Of a DNA stretch of 64,000 nucleotides, positions 50,705-59,499 are shown in pieces. The notes under the pieces are model-generated. The model worked only from the letters and a program-made list of their open reading frames with translations. It searched no databases and had not been told where the DNA came from. Both the position numbers and the translations under genes were made by a program. The number at the start of each line of letters is the position of its first letter. The first letter of the stretch is position 1. Source of the stretch: DASYXW01 sp035934405 (GTDB lineage Bacteria; Acidobacteriota; Terriglobia; UBA7540); assembly GCA_035934405.1 (NCBI GenBank), contig DASYXW010000071.1:1-64000 (forward strand), in the 5' to 3' direction.

Positions 50705-51472
50705 ATGACTCCATCGGACTACAGCGTGAGGTCTTGCCGGACGATTGATGAGCTCGCAGCCTGCGTCAGCCTGCAGCAACAGATTTGGGGTTACTCGGAC
50801 GCCGAGATCTATCCGCTGCGGCTGTTCGTTAATCTGACCCACATCGGCGGTCACGTGCTCGGGGCTTTTGCCGGCGACCGCGATCTGGTGGGCTTCATCG
50901 CGGCCATGCCCGCCTGGCGTCGAGGCGAGCGATATTTTCATTCGCTGTCGCTCGGCGTTGCGGCGGACCATGAAAACCAGGGTCTGGGCCGGCGCTTGAA
51001 GCTGTACCAGCGCGAGGTCGCGCTCGCGGCGGGCATCGGGTTCATCGAGTGGACGTTCGACCCGATGCGCGCCAAGAACGCCTTCTTCAACATGGTGCGC
51101 CTGGGGGCGACGGCCCGTCGCTATGTGCCGGACTACTATGGGCCGGTCGGAAGCCGCCTGCAGCAAGGCCTGCCGAGCGATCGGCTGGTGTGCGAATGGT
51201 GGCTGAGCTCGCCACGGGTCAGCCGGGCTCTCGAAGGCCAACCAGTGCGGCATTGGGAAGGCCGGCCGGCGGCGGAAGTCGAGATTCCAACCGACTTCAA
51301 GCAACTCGCAGCGGCCGACTACGAAAGAGCCCAGGCATTGCAGTCCGCAGTGCGGGAGAAACTGCAAACTTACTTCGGACGCGGCTTCGAGGTGGCGGGC
51401 TTTGTGCGCGGTGAGACGTCGAGCCGGTATATTCTGGACGAGGCGACTCATTCGATGCGAGAACATCTATGA
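50705..51472 (+). CDS. GNAT-family acetyl/succinyltransferase, partner of the enolase gene
   Basis: 255 residues from ATG 50705 (MTPSDYSVRS). GNAT landmarks are FHSLSLGVAADHENQGLGRRLK (acyl-CoA binding) and EWTFDPMRAKNAFFN. This is the COG3375-type predicted acyltransferase, always found next to menC/NSAR-type enolases. In Geobacillus and related bacteria the pair converts D-amino acids to L-amino acids through N-succinyl intermediates. The stop overlaps the start of the next gene by 4 bp. A role in menaquinone synthesis is less likely because GNAT is not needed there. The required desuccinylase is not seen here. Confidence 0.8.
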   Translation: MTPSDYSVRSCRTIDELAACVSLQQQIWGYSDAEIYPLRLFVNLTHIGGHVLGAFAGDRDLVGFIAAMPAWRRGERYFHSLSLGVAADHENQGLGRRLKLYQREVALAAGIGFIEWTFDPMRAKNAFFNMVRLGATARRYVPDYYGPVGSRLQQGLPSDRLVCEWWLSSPRVSRALEGQPVRHWEGRPAAEVEIPTDFKQLAAADYERAQALQSAVREKLQTYFGRGFEVAGFVRGETSSRYILDEATHSMREHL

Positions 51473-52575
51473 AGATTGACCGCGTTGAGCTGCGGGAGCT
51501 GCAAATGCCTCTCGTTCACTTCTTCGAGACCAGCTTTGGTCGCACCACCATGCGCCGGATCGTGCTGGTGCGCGTCGAAACCGAGGGTCTCACGGGCTGG
51601 GGCGAGGTGACCTGCGGTGAAGAGCCGTTCTACAACTACGAGACGCCGGAGACGGCGTGGCACGTCCTGCGCGACTTCCTGATTCCGTGGAGCCTGGGGC
51701 TTGAGTGGGCTTCACCCTCGGAACTCCCGGCGCGGTTTCGTCCCATTCGCGGCCACAACATGGCCAAGGCGGCGTTGGAGAACGCTCTGTGGGACATCGA
51801 AGCACAGCGCCAAGGGCTTCCCCTCTGGAAACTGCTTGGCGGGACGCTCGAAGAAATTCCGTGCGGCGTCTCGATCGGGATTCAGAACTCCGCCGGGGTA
51901 CTGCTTGACAAGATTGAACAGGAACTCGCGGCCGGCTACCAGCGCATCAAGATCAAAATCAAGCCGGGGTGGGATACCGATGTGCTGGAGCGCATTCGCA
52001 GCAGATTTGCGGGCATTGTGCTTTCCGTTGACGCCAATTCTGCTTACACACTCGACGACTTGCCGCACTTGAAGGAGCTTGACCGCTTCTATCTGCTGAT
52101 GATCGAGCAGCCGCTCGGCTGGAACGACATCGTGGACCACGCGAAGCTACAACGCGAGTTGCAGACGGCGATTTGCCTCGACGAGTCCATCCACGATGCG
52201 GACGACGCGCGCAAGGCGATTGAGCTGGATTCCTGCAAGATCATCAACATCAAGTTGGGGCGGGTGGGCGGGCACACGTCGGCTCGCGAAACCCATGATC
52301 TCTGCCGCTCTTGCAACGTGCCGGTGTGGTGCGGTGGGATGCTTGAGTCCGGCATCGGGCGCGCCCACAACATCGCCATGTCCACGCTCCCGGGCTTCAC
52401 CCTGCCGGGCGACGTCTCCGCCAGCCGGCGCTACTGGCGGCAGGACATCATCGACCCGGAAGTCACGGTAAGCCCCCAAGGGACGATCCGCGTGCCACCG
52501 GCGCCCGGCCTCGGCTACGCGCCGAATCTGGAGCGGATCGAAAGGGCCACCGTGCGGAAGGAGACGATTGGATAG
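51469..52575 (+). CDS. menC: o-Succinylbenzoate synthase / N-succinylamino-acid racemase (enolase superfamily)
   Basis: 368 residues. The catalytic set is Lys161-x-Lys163 (RIKIKIKPG), Asp188 (SVDANSAY), Glu213 (IEQPLGW), Asp238 (CLDES) and Lys262 (KLGRVGGH), which differs by at most one position from the numbering of the Amycolatopsis NSAR/OSBS enzyme. Enzymes of this subgroup can make o-succinylbenzoate for menaquinone, racemise N-succinyl amino acids, or both. The 4-bp overlap with the GNAT gene favours the succinyl-amino-acid route. No other men genes are nearby. The next gene is an EamA transporter overlapping by 8 bp. Confidence 0.88.
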   Translation: MKIDRVELRELQMPLVHFFETSFGRTTMRRIVLVRVETEGLTGWGEVTCGEEPFYNYETPETAWHVLRDFLIPWSLGLEWASPSELPARFRPIRGHNMAKAALENALWDIEAQRQGLPLWKLLGGTLEEIPCGVSIGIQNSAGVLLDKIEQELAAGYQRIKIKIKPGWDTDVLERIRSRFAGIVLSVDANSAYTLDDLPHLKELDRFYLLMIEQPLGWNDIVDHAKLQRELQTAICLDESIHDADDARKAIELDSCKIINIKLGRVGGHTSARETHDLCRSCNVPVWCGGMLESGIGRAHNIAMSTLPGFTLPGDVSASRRYWRQDIIDPEVTVSPQGTIRVPPAPGLGYAPNLERIERATVRKETIG

Positions 52576-53536
52576 CGTCTCCGCCCCTCCACCCGCCTCG
52601 CTCGCTCGCGGCCCTGAACTTCGCGCTTCCCGGCGCTCGCACGCCCTGATGCACGCGCTGATGCTCTCCGCAACCGTTTTCTGGGCGGCGAACATCGTGG
52701 CCGGCAAGATCGTGCTGCGGGCTCTGGATCCGCTGACGCTGGCCCAAGTGAGGGTGGTGGGGGGCGCCGTGATCTTTGCCGCGCTTTTTCTCGGCTGGCG
52801 CAAACGGCCACGACTGCGGCTCGCGCCGCGGGAGTGGGGGCGGCTGGCGCTCATCGCCCTCTTCGGGATCACGCTGAATCAACTCTTTTTCATCAGCGGC
52901 ATCTCACGAACTTCGGCGGCGCACGCCGGACTCATCGTGGCGCTGGGGCCCGTCATGGTGTTGATTCTTTCCTGCGCCCTGCGTCTGGAAGCGCTCACGG
53001 TTTTGAAGACGATCGGCGCCGTGGTGTCGTTTGCCGGCGTTGCGTTGCTCACCGCTGGCAAGGCGGCGGGGTTGAACGGCGCGGGTTGGGTGGGCGACGT
53101 CATCCTGATCGCAGGCAGCGGGGTCTTCGCATACTATACCGTTCTGGTCAAGGAAGTAGCCGACCGTTACGATACCGTGACTCTGAATACGATCATTTTC
53201 GCGCTTGGGGCCGTCTTCATGCTCCCGTTCAGTGCCCGAGCGCTCACGAGAGCCCACTGGACGGGGTGGCCCGCCGAAGCCTGGTGGGGTCTGGCTTTTA
53301 TGATCTTCTGCGGGACAGGACTCGCTTATTTCATCTATGCCTTGGCGCTCACTGAGCTCACTGCGACACGAGTGGCTGCATTCAATTACCTCCAGCCCGT
53401 GATCGCGGCAGTGCTCGGTGTGTGGCTGCTTGCTGAGACCATCGCCGCCGCCGTGGTGGCGGGCGGCGCGCTGATTCTGGTGGGAATCTACTTGACGGAA
53501 CACGAGGGAAGGCAGGAGTTAGGAGCTAGGAGCTAG
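52568..53536 (+). CDS. EamA/DMT-family transporter
   Basis: 322 residues with ten predicted membrane helices in two EamA halves (VFWAANIVAGKIVLRAL..., then GWVGDVILIAGSGVFAYYTVL...). EamA proteins export or import small metabolites, including amino acids. The likely start is TTG 52568, with GGAAGGAG just before it and an 8-bp overlap with menC, so translation is coupled; ATG 52649 is an alternative. Gene context suggests transport of an amino acid handled by the GNAT-NSAR pair. The C-terminal residues (EGRQELGARS) are encoded by a heptanucleotide array that runs into the gene. Confidence 0.88.
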   Translation: MDSVSAPPPASLARGPELRASRRSHALMHALMLSATVFWAANIVAGKIVLRALDPLTLAQVRVVGGAVIFAALFLGWRKRPRLRLAPREWGRLALIALFGITLNQLFFISGISRTSAAHAGLIVALGPVMVLILSCALRLEALTVLKTIGAVVSFAGVALLTAGKAAGLNGAGWVGDVILIAGSGVFAYYTVLVKEVADRYDTVTLNTIIFALGAVFMLPFSARALTRAHWTGWPAEAWWGLAFMIFCGTGLAYFIYALALTELTATRVAAFNYLQPVIAAVLGVWLLAETIAAAVVAGGALILVGIYLTEHEGRQELGARS

Positions 53537-53604
53537 GAGCTAGGAGTTAGGCTAGGGGCTAGGATGAAGGCCCTAGATCCTACATCCTAACTCCTAGCTC
53601 CTTC
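53514..53604. repeat. Heptanucleotide array D and inverted partner
   Basis: AGGAGTT, AGGAGCT (three times), AGGAGTT and decayed units run from 53514 to about 53563. The reverse-complement form follows at 53572-53604. The two can fold into a long hairpin. The EamA stop codon lies inside the first arm, so the array has replaced the end of that gene. Confidence 0.8.
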
Positions 53605-53612
53605 TTAGACCC

Positions 53613-54662
53613 ATGACCCAACACATCGCATTCATTCCCGGCGACGGGATCGGCATCGACGTAACCGCGGAGGCGACGAAGGCGCTTGACGCGCTGATCA
53701 AGTCGCACGACCTGCCGATCGAATACACCACGTTCGATTGGGGTGCGGACAAGTACCTGCGCGACGGGGTCAGCCTGCCGCCGGACGCGTTCGACATGTT
53801 CCGTCGCGACTATCAGGCCATCTTCATCGGCGCGCTCGGCGACCCGCGCGTTCCCTCGAACCAGCACGCGGCGGACATCCTGCTGGGCATTCGCTTTGGC
53901 CTCGACCTTTACGTGAACCAGCGGCCGGTGAAGCTGCTGGATGCGCGGCTCTGCCCGCTGAAGAATCGCACCGAGCAGGACGTCGATTTCGTCATTTTCC
54001 GTGAAAACACGGAAGGCCTGTACGTCGGCATGGGCGGCAACTTTAAGCGCAATACCAGCGACGAAATCGCAATTCAGGAAGATGTGAACACGCGGAAGGG
54101 CGTGGAGCGGATCCTCGTGCATGCTTTCGAGCACGCCGCGAAGCACGGCTTGAAAAAGGTGTGCATGAGCGACAAGGCCAATGCGCTGCCGTTTGGACAT
54201 GGCTTGTGGCAGCGCACTTTTGCCGACGTTCGCAAGCGGTATCCCCAGTTCGAGTCGTCGCACCTCTACGTCGATACCCTGAACATGGAGATGGTGCGCG
54301 ACCCGAGCCAGTTTGAGGTGATCGTCACATGCAACATGTTTGGCGACATTCTGAGCGACCTCGGCGCCCAGTTGCAGGGCGGCCTGGGACTCGCGCCCTC
54401 GGCGAACATCCATCCCGGGCAGGTATCCATGTTCGAGACCGTGCACGGTTCGGCGCCGAAAATCGCTGGCAAGAACCTCGCCAACCCCATGGCCGCGATT
54501 TTGACTGTTGGGATGATGCTCGATCATCTCGGTTACGCCGTGCCCGCTGCCCGCGCCGAGAGCGTGGTCCGCGAGGCCCTTCAGAACGGCAAGACCACAC
54601 AAGACCTCGGCGGCACTCTGGGAACTCACGAAATCGGCGACTGGATTTGCGCCCGGCTGTAG
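53613..54662 (+). CDS. Isocitrate/isopropylmalate dehydrogenase family protein
   Basis: 349 residues. MTQHIAFIPGDGIGIDV at the start, ENTEGLYVG, VCMSDKANALPF, VDTLNMEMV and the dinucleotide-binding ETVHGSAPKIAGKNLANPMA show the beta-decarboxylating dehydrogenase fold. RFGLDLYVNQRPVKLL near 100-115 is the substrate-loop region; it resembles isopropylmalate or tartrate/D-malate types rather than the classic isocitrate enzyme. Leucine biosynthesis (LeuB) is possible, but no other leu genes are adjacent, so the substrate is left open. It follows the EamA gene after array D in the same direction. Confidence 0.82.
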   Translation: MTQHIAFIPGDGIGIDVTAEATKALDALIKSHDLPIEYTTFDWGADKYLRDGVSLPPDAFDMFRRDYQAIFIGALGDPRVPSNQHAADILLGIRFGLDLYVNQRPVKLLDARLCPLKNRTEQDVDFVIFRENTEGLYVGMGGNFKRNTSDEIAIQEDVNTRKGVERILVHAFEHAAKHGLKKVCMSDKANALPFGHGLWQRTFADVRKRYPQFESSHLYVDTLNMEMVRDPSQFEVIVTCNMFGDILSDLGAQLQGGLGLAPSANIHPGQVSMFETVHGSAPKIAGKNLANPMAAILTVGMMLDHLGYAVPAARAESVVREALQNGKTTQDLGGTLGTHEIGDWICARL

Positions 54663-54690
54663 CGCTTCAAAGTGAGATGACGGGAGCCCG

Positions 54691-55395
54691 TCAGAGCGCG
54701 GGGAGGACCGTCGTTCGGGAGCGTCGCGGCGCGAGCGCCAGAGCAAGAATCATCCCGGCGACGAAGCCTCCGACGTGGGCCCACCAAGCCACGCCGCCGC
54801 CGGTGGCTGATTCGATGGCGAGCATCTGGTAGCCTTCGAGGAACTGAAGCAAGAACCAGTAGCCGAGTACAAAAACCGCCATCACTTCGAACGTCCAGAA
54901 AATCAACGGGAAGATAGTGATGGTAATCCGCGCGCGGGGAAAGCAGACGAAATAGGCGCCAAGAACGCCGGCGATGGCGCCGCTCGCGCCGATACTGGGA
55001 ATCCGCGAGCCGGCGTTGAGAGCGATGTGAAGCAGCGCGCCCGCGAAGCCACTTGCGAAATAGATGAACAGGAATTTGAGGTGCCCGAAGCGGTCTTCGA
55101 CGCTGCGCCCGAAGACAAAGAGGAACAGCATGTTGCCGAGCAGATGGAGCCACCCGCCGTGCAGGAACATGGAGGCGACAATCGAAACCACACCACTTTC
55201 GAGCGACAGGGCGGCGAGACCTTGCGGCGTGGTATAGCGGGCCGGGACGATGCCGTAATAAAAGATCAGGCGGTTCAGGTTGGGACCGAATTGCAACTCG
55301 ATCCAGAAGACGTACACGTTCGCCGCAATCAATGCCAGGGTTGAGAACCAGAACGTGGTTCGGCGCACGCGGTCGTCGAGGGGTATGGGGACCAT
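54691..55395 (-). CDS. Rhomboid-family intramembrane serine protease
   Basis: 234 residues, six membrane helices. The catalytic serine is Ser138 in SIGASGAIAGV (GxSG), the catalytic histidine is His207 in WWAHVGGFVAG, and the oxyanion HxxxN pair is His84 and Asn88 (HLLGN). All are present, so activity is expected. Rhomboids cut transmembrane proteins within the lipid bilayer. The tail after helix six is Arg-rich. The substrate is unknown. It converges with the dehydrogenase gene with a 28-bp gap. The gene upstream of it, across the 103-nt repeats, is a small secreted protein. Confidence 0.9.
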   Translation of the reverse strand: MVPIPLDDRVRRTTFWFSTLALIAANVYVFWIELQFGPNLNRLIFYYGIVPARYTTPQGLAALSLESGVVSIVASMFLHGGWLHLLGNMLFLFVFGRSVEDRFGHLKFLFIYFASGFAGALLHIALNAGSRIPSIGASGAIAGVLGAYFVCFPRARITITIFPLIFWTFEVMAVFVLGYWFLLQFLEGYQMLAIESATGGGVAWWAHVGGFVAGMILALALAPRRSRTTVLPAL

Positions 55396-55503
55396 GCCTC
55401 AAGCATTGTATCCTGACCACCGCTGGTCCTGCTTTTGGAAGCTTGGCGCTTGTCAATTTTGGGAGTACTATACGCGACGCAAGAGTAGAAATGCGCAAGA
55501 AGT

Positions 55504-55606
55504 CGTGGTGGGGAAAGGCTTGAAAGTCGCTCCCGGCCGGAGGAGATCAGGAGAACTGTAAGCCTTCCCCGCACCAAGGGCAGGCTCAGAAGCGAGCCCG
55601 CCCAAC
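55504..55606. repeat. Structured 103-nt repeat, copy 1
   Basis: Starts CGTGGTGGGG and ends GCCCGCCCAAC. An outer stem pairs GGTGGGGAAAGGCTT with AAGCCTTCCCCGCAC, around an inner GCTCCCGGCCGGAGGAGATC core identical in both copies. A second stem pairs GGGCAGGCTC with GAGCCCGCCC. Confidence 0.7.
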
Positions 55607-55620
55607 CCGCGAACTAAAAT

Positions 55621-55723
55621 CGTGGCAGGGGAAGGCTGGAATGTTGCTCCCGGCCGGAGGAGATCAGGAGAAACGCCAGCCCTTTCCCTGCCCGAGGCGA
55701 GCCCAGAGGAAAGCCCGCCCAAC
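55621..55723. repeat. Structured 103-nt repeat, copy 2
   Basis: Same length as copy 1 and the same layout, 117 nt further along. The outer stem (GGCAGGGGAAGGCTGG with CCAGCCCTTTCCCTGCC) has changed bases on both sides compared with copy 1, which preserves pairing. The strand and transcription are unknown. It ends just before the gene at 55732 (minus strand), so it could lie in that gene's 3' region. Confidence 0.7.
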
Positions 55724-55731
55724 TGTTCGGA

Positions 55732-56217
55732 CTATTCGTCTTCGCTATTCCCGGGGACCGAATCTCCCGAGTTGGATCCGAACGAGACGGGCATCCCGAC
55801 CGTGAGAGCCCGTGGTTCCAGCGGCACGACCGCCGCCGAAGGTGACGAACCGCCGAAGACCAAAGCCTCCGACATTCCCTTGAAGCGAAGCTCAACAATC
55901 GAGCGCGATCCGTCCGGGTTGGCCTCAAGCACCACCGCGTTTTGCCCGTACTTGTTGTGCCGATCCACCCACTTTCCTTCCGCCGTCGCCACCACGTTGT
56001 GGCGCTTCTCGAAGGTCACCGTGGCTTCGGGGCTGTGTGAGACCCACCGGACGTCGTACTCTCCTGCCGGCACCTGTGTCCCGCTGATCGTGGCCGCACT
56101 GGTCAGGGTCAACCTGCGTATGTCTTTCGAGGTCTTACCGAATGCGATTACGCTCGTCATCACGAAGAAGATGCTGAGCACCGGAGTGAAGCGCTTGAAA
56201 AAACCGTGCGTGTTCAT
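55732..56217 (-). CDS. Small secreted hypothetical protein
   Basis: 161 residues. N-terminal signal peptide (about 9-27, FTPVLSIFFVMTSVIAFG), followed by a beta-rich region with LTLTSAATISGTQVPAGEYDVRWVSHSPEATVTFEKRHNVVATAEGKW. The pattern 'set a property, add it to the extracted parameter' with VPAGEYDVRW is frequent in short exported proteins of Acidobacteriota, but I cannot name a family. The C-terminal tail is Ser/Gly/Asp-rich. It stands upstream of the tandem 103-nt repeats and probably ends near them. No clear operon partner. Confidence 0.65.
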   Translation of the reverse strand: MNTHGFFKRFTPVLSIFFVMTSVIAFGKTSKDIRRLTLTSAATISGTQVPAGEYDVRWVSHSPEATVTFEKRHNVVATAEGKWVDRHNKYGQNAVVLEANPDGSRSIVELRFKGMSEALVFGGSSPSAAVVPLEPRALTVGMPVSFGSNSGDSVPGNSEDE

Positions 56218-56955
56218 GGATTTTCCTTTCTCCTTTCAGATTCACCGTATTCCAGTGGTGAGCGCCCTCCGGCGGGGACTTAGTCGGACCGATATTGCTT
56301 GAACTTTACCCCAGTTTGTCCGCTCGATTTTTCGCTTGCATTTGAAAAACAGCGGTGTTAAGTATGCGGCGGGGTTAAATGAAAAGCGGCGAGCCCGCTC
56401 GGGCTCGTGCTTCTCCTCGGGATCGCCAGTCGCCCAGGCCGCCAAACCTTCAGCGACTGCGATCCATTTAGCCCCACTCTAAAATTCCCACACCCTTAGA
56501 CGCAGTGTGAGCCCAATTCGTTAGTTGCCTCGTACCATCAAAAAGTCAACAAATTGTAAATCGCCGCGCCCTTGCTCTTATTGCGAGCATCGGCCACACT
56601 TGCTAAATACGCTCGGCGCGCCGTGGAAGTTTCAGATTTCTCGACCGGCTTCCGAAACATGTCACGCATCGCGCAACCTTCACACGCCATGTCAACTGTG
56701 CAAGCCCCTTGCCAATGCCGTTCCGTCGCTAACAGTCAGCAAACGCTTATGAACACTGCGATTCCGTTACCTTGCCGGTGTCCGCAAGTGGGATTCTGAT
56801 GTCCGGCTTCGAACACCTCGGACCGTCAGACCGAGGCGCGCGGGCTGCTGTTGATGTAATCGCGCTTGGGTTGCCACCGCAGGAGCGCCGCTTGCGGCGC
56901 CCTGGGCAGGGCAAGCTCCTACCATAGCGACAGGGGCGTAGGCTACCCCATGAGG
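56218..56955. other. Long intergenic region with one double-hairpin element
   Basis: About 740 bp. Short open frames here have no protein-like features. A hairpin CCTCGGACCGTCAGACCGAGG near 56818 and the element at 56880-56921 are the only structures seen. Confidence 0.5.
56880..56921. repeat. Third type of double-hairpin element
   Basis: Ends CAGGAGC and GCTCCTA enclose hairpins GCGCCGC-TT-GCGGCGC and CCTGGGCAGG. The layout is like the CTGTAGC and GTGGC elements but the sequence differs. Confidence 0.5.
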
Positions 56956-58062
56956 CTAGTTCCCTAGGGTGACGGTCACGGGAGCCTTCAGCGTGAAGTC
57001 AATCTTGGTTTCGGACGGGATCTTCACCTGACTGCGCCCGCTCGCCGCCTGCACGCCTGCTCCCGTCCCGGCGCCGGCCCCGGCCCCGATGGCCGCACCC
57101 GCGCGTCCGCCGGCAATGGCCCCGATGATGGCGCCGATGGCCGCGCCGCCCCCCACGGCTTCGGCCGTACGCCGCCCGCGCGACGAGCCGTTCTCGGTGT
57201 AGTAGCCGCTCCGGACATTGTAGGTGGCGCCGTTCGCCGAGATGGAGATGAGCTCAACCTGCAGTTGCGCCGCGCCCTTGAACTTGCCGGAGTCTGAGGC
57301 GTTCGCCAGCCGCACCTGCGCATCGGAACCCTGCGGAAACACGACTTGGTTCCCAACCACGACCGGGGAAACCAGGCTCGCGGCAAACGTCTGCCCCGCC
57401 TGGTTCACTTTGGAATCGATGCCGTCAATCATGCGCACGGTGACCGTGGTGCCCGAAGGCACGGTCGCCGTCGGTGGCGGAGGAGGCGGAGGCGGAGGCG
57501 GAGGAGCGGGTTCTGCGGCCTGTCCGACAACCGGAGCCGGTGCGGTCGGGGCCGGCGCCGGCATGGAAACCGGGCTCGACGCCGGGGCGGTGGAATCGGT
57601 CACTTGTGCGGCAGGCACGGGCCGTCGCGCCGGACGGGCTTGACGGGCTCGCCGTGCGCGTGCGGGCGGAGCGGCCGCAGGCTGCTCGACAGGTTGCGCA
57701 GCCTCCGCTGAAGGCACAGTTGCCGGAAGAGCGACCTGAGTGGGCGCCGAGAGCGTCAATTCGTCCACCACTTGCGTAACGCCGTTCGCCTGGCGCGCCA
57801 GACCCTCCGCCGCAGCCTTTTCCGTGTCGGATGCGACCGTGCCGGTGAGCGTGACCACGCCGTTTTGCGAGTCAACGCGGATGTCGCGCGTCTTGAGGGC
57901 GGAATCCTGAAAGAACCGGGACTGAACGCTCTGGATGATCGCTTGGTCGTCGGGCGCCGAAGCGTGGTTCACCAGGTTGCACGCGCCCAGCATCAATGCG
58001 CCGGACAAGGCCAGCAGGGCCCACAAGGTGAAAACCGCTCCGCGCGGGTTCAGTCTGCTCAT
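56956..58062 (-). CDS. BON-domain lipoprotein with proline linker and glycine zipper
   Basis: 368 residues. A lipoprotein signal ends LMLGAC with Cys28 as the lipid anchor. A BON domain (about 38-110, with QNGVVTLTGTVASDTEKAAAEGLA) is followed by a long Ala/Pro linker including a run of Pro, a beta-rich segment (SGTTVTVRMIDGIDSKVNQAG), and a Gly/Ala-rich glycine zipper (GGAAIGAIIGAIAGGRAGAA) that could insert into membranes. BON domains bind phospholipids and are linked to envelope stress. It is likely an outer-membrane or periplasmic protein for envelope integrity. The exact role is inference. Confidence 0.8.
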   Translation of the reverse strand: MSRLNPRGAVFTLWALLALSGALMLGACNLVNHASAPDDQAIIQSVQSRFFQDSALKTRDIRVDSQNGVVTLTGTVASDTEKAAAEGLARQANGVTQVVDELTLSAPTQVALPATVPSAEAAQPVEQPAAAPPARARRARQARPARRPVPAAQVTDSTAPASSPVSMPAPAPTAPAPVVGQAAEPAPPPPPPPPPPPTATVPSGTTVTVRMIDGIDSKVNQAGQTFAASLVSPVVVGNQVVFPQGSDAQVRLANASDSGKFKGAAQLQVELISISANGATYNVRSGYYTENGSSRGRRTAEAVGGGAAIGAIIGAIAGGRAGAAIGAGAGAGTGAGVQAASGRSQVKIPSETKIDFTLKAPVTVTLGN

Positions 58063-58613
58063 GGTTCATTTCCCCAGGTCTTTGGGCCTTCGAGTGCGCA
58101 GCCCCCGGCCCTTTTGAGCGCGCCTGCGGCCCGCTTGCCCCTTTCGTACGGTTGGATTCCCGCCCGCGCCAACGGGATGCCCCTGACGCTCCGAGTCGCG
58201 CGGAGCCCGTCCCGACCGGTCGCCTGTCTGGAATCCGGGGCGTTCCGGCCCCGAAAGCAAATAGAGCTTGTCTAGAGGGGGGCAAAGGAATGCCGAGACG
58301 AGATCGCGCAACAGGTGAAACCGCAATCGGGGATGACATTTGCAGTCTCACTTTTAGAATCAGTAACATTCCGGCTTCAATTCTTGAGCTGCCGACAGGC
58401 TGGCATCCCTTGGCCTTGCCACGGGCACGCTCTGAGCGCGATGCCTGCCGCCGAGACGGTGGCGTTACTCTGCGCGCCTAATCGTGCGATTAGTTTCGAA
58501 TGCCCCTCGCCCGGCCCGCTCCGGCTGGTGAGAGCGCCAGCGGCGGTCCACCCTCTCCCCAAGGGAGAGGGCTAGGGCGACTTGGAATCGGCAGAGGACA
58601 GTATTATGTTACA
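58063..58613. other. Intergenic region, no gene
   Basis: About 550 bp. It has a CCCTCTCC / GGAGAGGG hairpin near 58550-58575 and GC-rich repeats around 58385-58440 that look like degraded GTGGC-type elements. No protein-like open frame was identified. Confidence 0.45.
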
Positions 58614-59408
58614 TCACCAGTCCCGAAGGTGCGTGGCGAGCCACCAAGTGTGCCCGAACGCATCTTTCACGCCGGCGTTGCGGTCGCCATAGGGCTTGTC
58701 CTCGGGCGTCTGTACCGACGTTGCACCGGCTTGCAGGGCGCGCCTGTAAGTTGCGTCCACGTCCTCGACGTATAGGTAAATCGCGGCAGGCATCGGTTGA
58801 TAGGAACCGCGCGGCTCGCCCATTTCGACCATGGAATCCCCGATCTGCACTTCGGCGTGCGCCACTCTGCCATCCGCGTCCGTATACCGCGCCACTTCCT
58901 TCGCTTCAAAGGCCTGCTTGAGGAATTCGATCATCTTGCCAGCGCTGCGGGGATGGAGGTACGGCGTGACGCTGCGGAAACCTTCACGGACGACCTGGCC
59001 GGAAAGCGGCGTGGCGAGGTACCACAAATTGCCGTGAGCGTCCTTGAGGCTCGCTCCACGCTCGCCATAGTCGTGATCTGCCGGCGGCGCGATCGGCGTG
59101 GCGCCTGCTTCGACGGCCCGACGGTACACGGCATCAATGTCGGGCACATAGAAGTGCAGCGCTGCCGGTGTCTCGTCGTAGGGCATGGATGGGGCGCCGT
59201 CGATCATCACGATCGAGTCGCCAAGCCGGATGTGAGTGTGCAGTCCACCCTTGGCGCTGAAGACCTCCACGCCACCGAACGCCCACTTGACGAAATCGGC
59301 AAGCGGGGCGGGCTGCTTGACAAGAAGGTACGGTGTGACGGTGGGAAAGCCCTCGGGGATGGGACGGGCCTTGGGCGGTTCCGGGGTGGGTTTCGGCGTG
59401 CTCGACAT
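58614..59408 (-). CDS. Double-domain VOC-family protein (PhnB/glyoxalase-like)
   Basis: 264 residues from ATG 59408 (AAAGGAG 7 nt upstream). Two vicinal-oxygen-chelate domains occur in tandem (about 20-140 and 145-260), each with the same pattern: FPTVTPYLLVKQPAPLADFV and FRSVTPYLHPRSAGKMIEF, then GDSIVMIDG or GDSMVEMGE. This is the PhnB/DUF1428-like branch. VOC proteins include dioxygenases, glyoxalases and antibiotic-binding proteins; the substrate cannot be told from the sequence. It follows a small exported-protein gene in the same direction. Confidence 0.85.
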   Translation of the reverse strand: MSSTPKPTPEPPKARPIPEGFPTVTPYLLVKQPAPLADFVKWAFGGVEVFSAKGGLHTHIRLGDSIVMIDGAPSMPYDETPAALHFYVPDIDAVYRRAVEAGATPIAPPADHDYGERGASLKDAHGNLWYLATPLSGQVVREGFRSVTPYLHPRSAGKMIEFLKQAFEAKEVARYTDADGRVAHAEVQIGDSMVEMGEPRGSYQPMPAAIYLYVEDVDATYRRALQAGATSVQTPEDKPYGDRNAGVKDAFGHTWWLATHLRDW

Positions 59409-59499
59409 GGATGCTCTCCTTTCAAGATTGGCCTGCAATCGTGCTTGGAAACTCTCACTGAGCAATGGGCGCAAATCAGCGGCGATACGGCGCGCCAAA

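Noticed and set aside
53514..53604. CRISPR array
   Set aside because: The unit is 7 nt with no spacers; no cas genes occur in the window.
55504..55723. Integron attC sites in the 103-nt repeats
   Set aside because: The right end GCCCAAC looks like RYYYAAC, but the left end lacks GTTRRRY and there are no cassettes.
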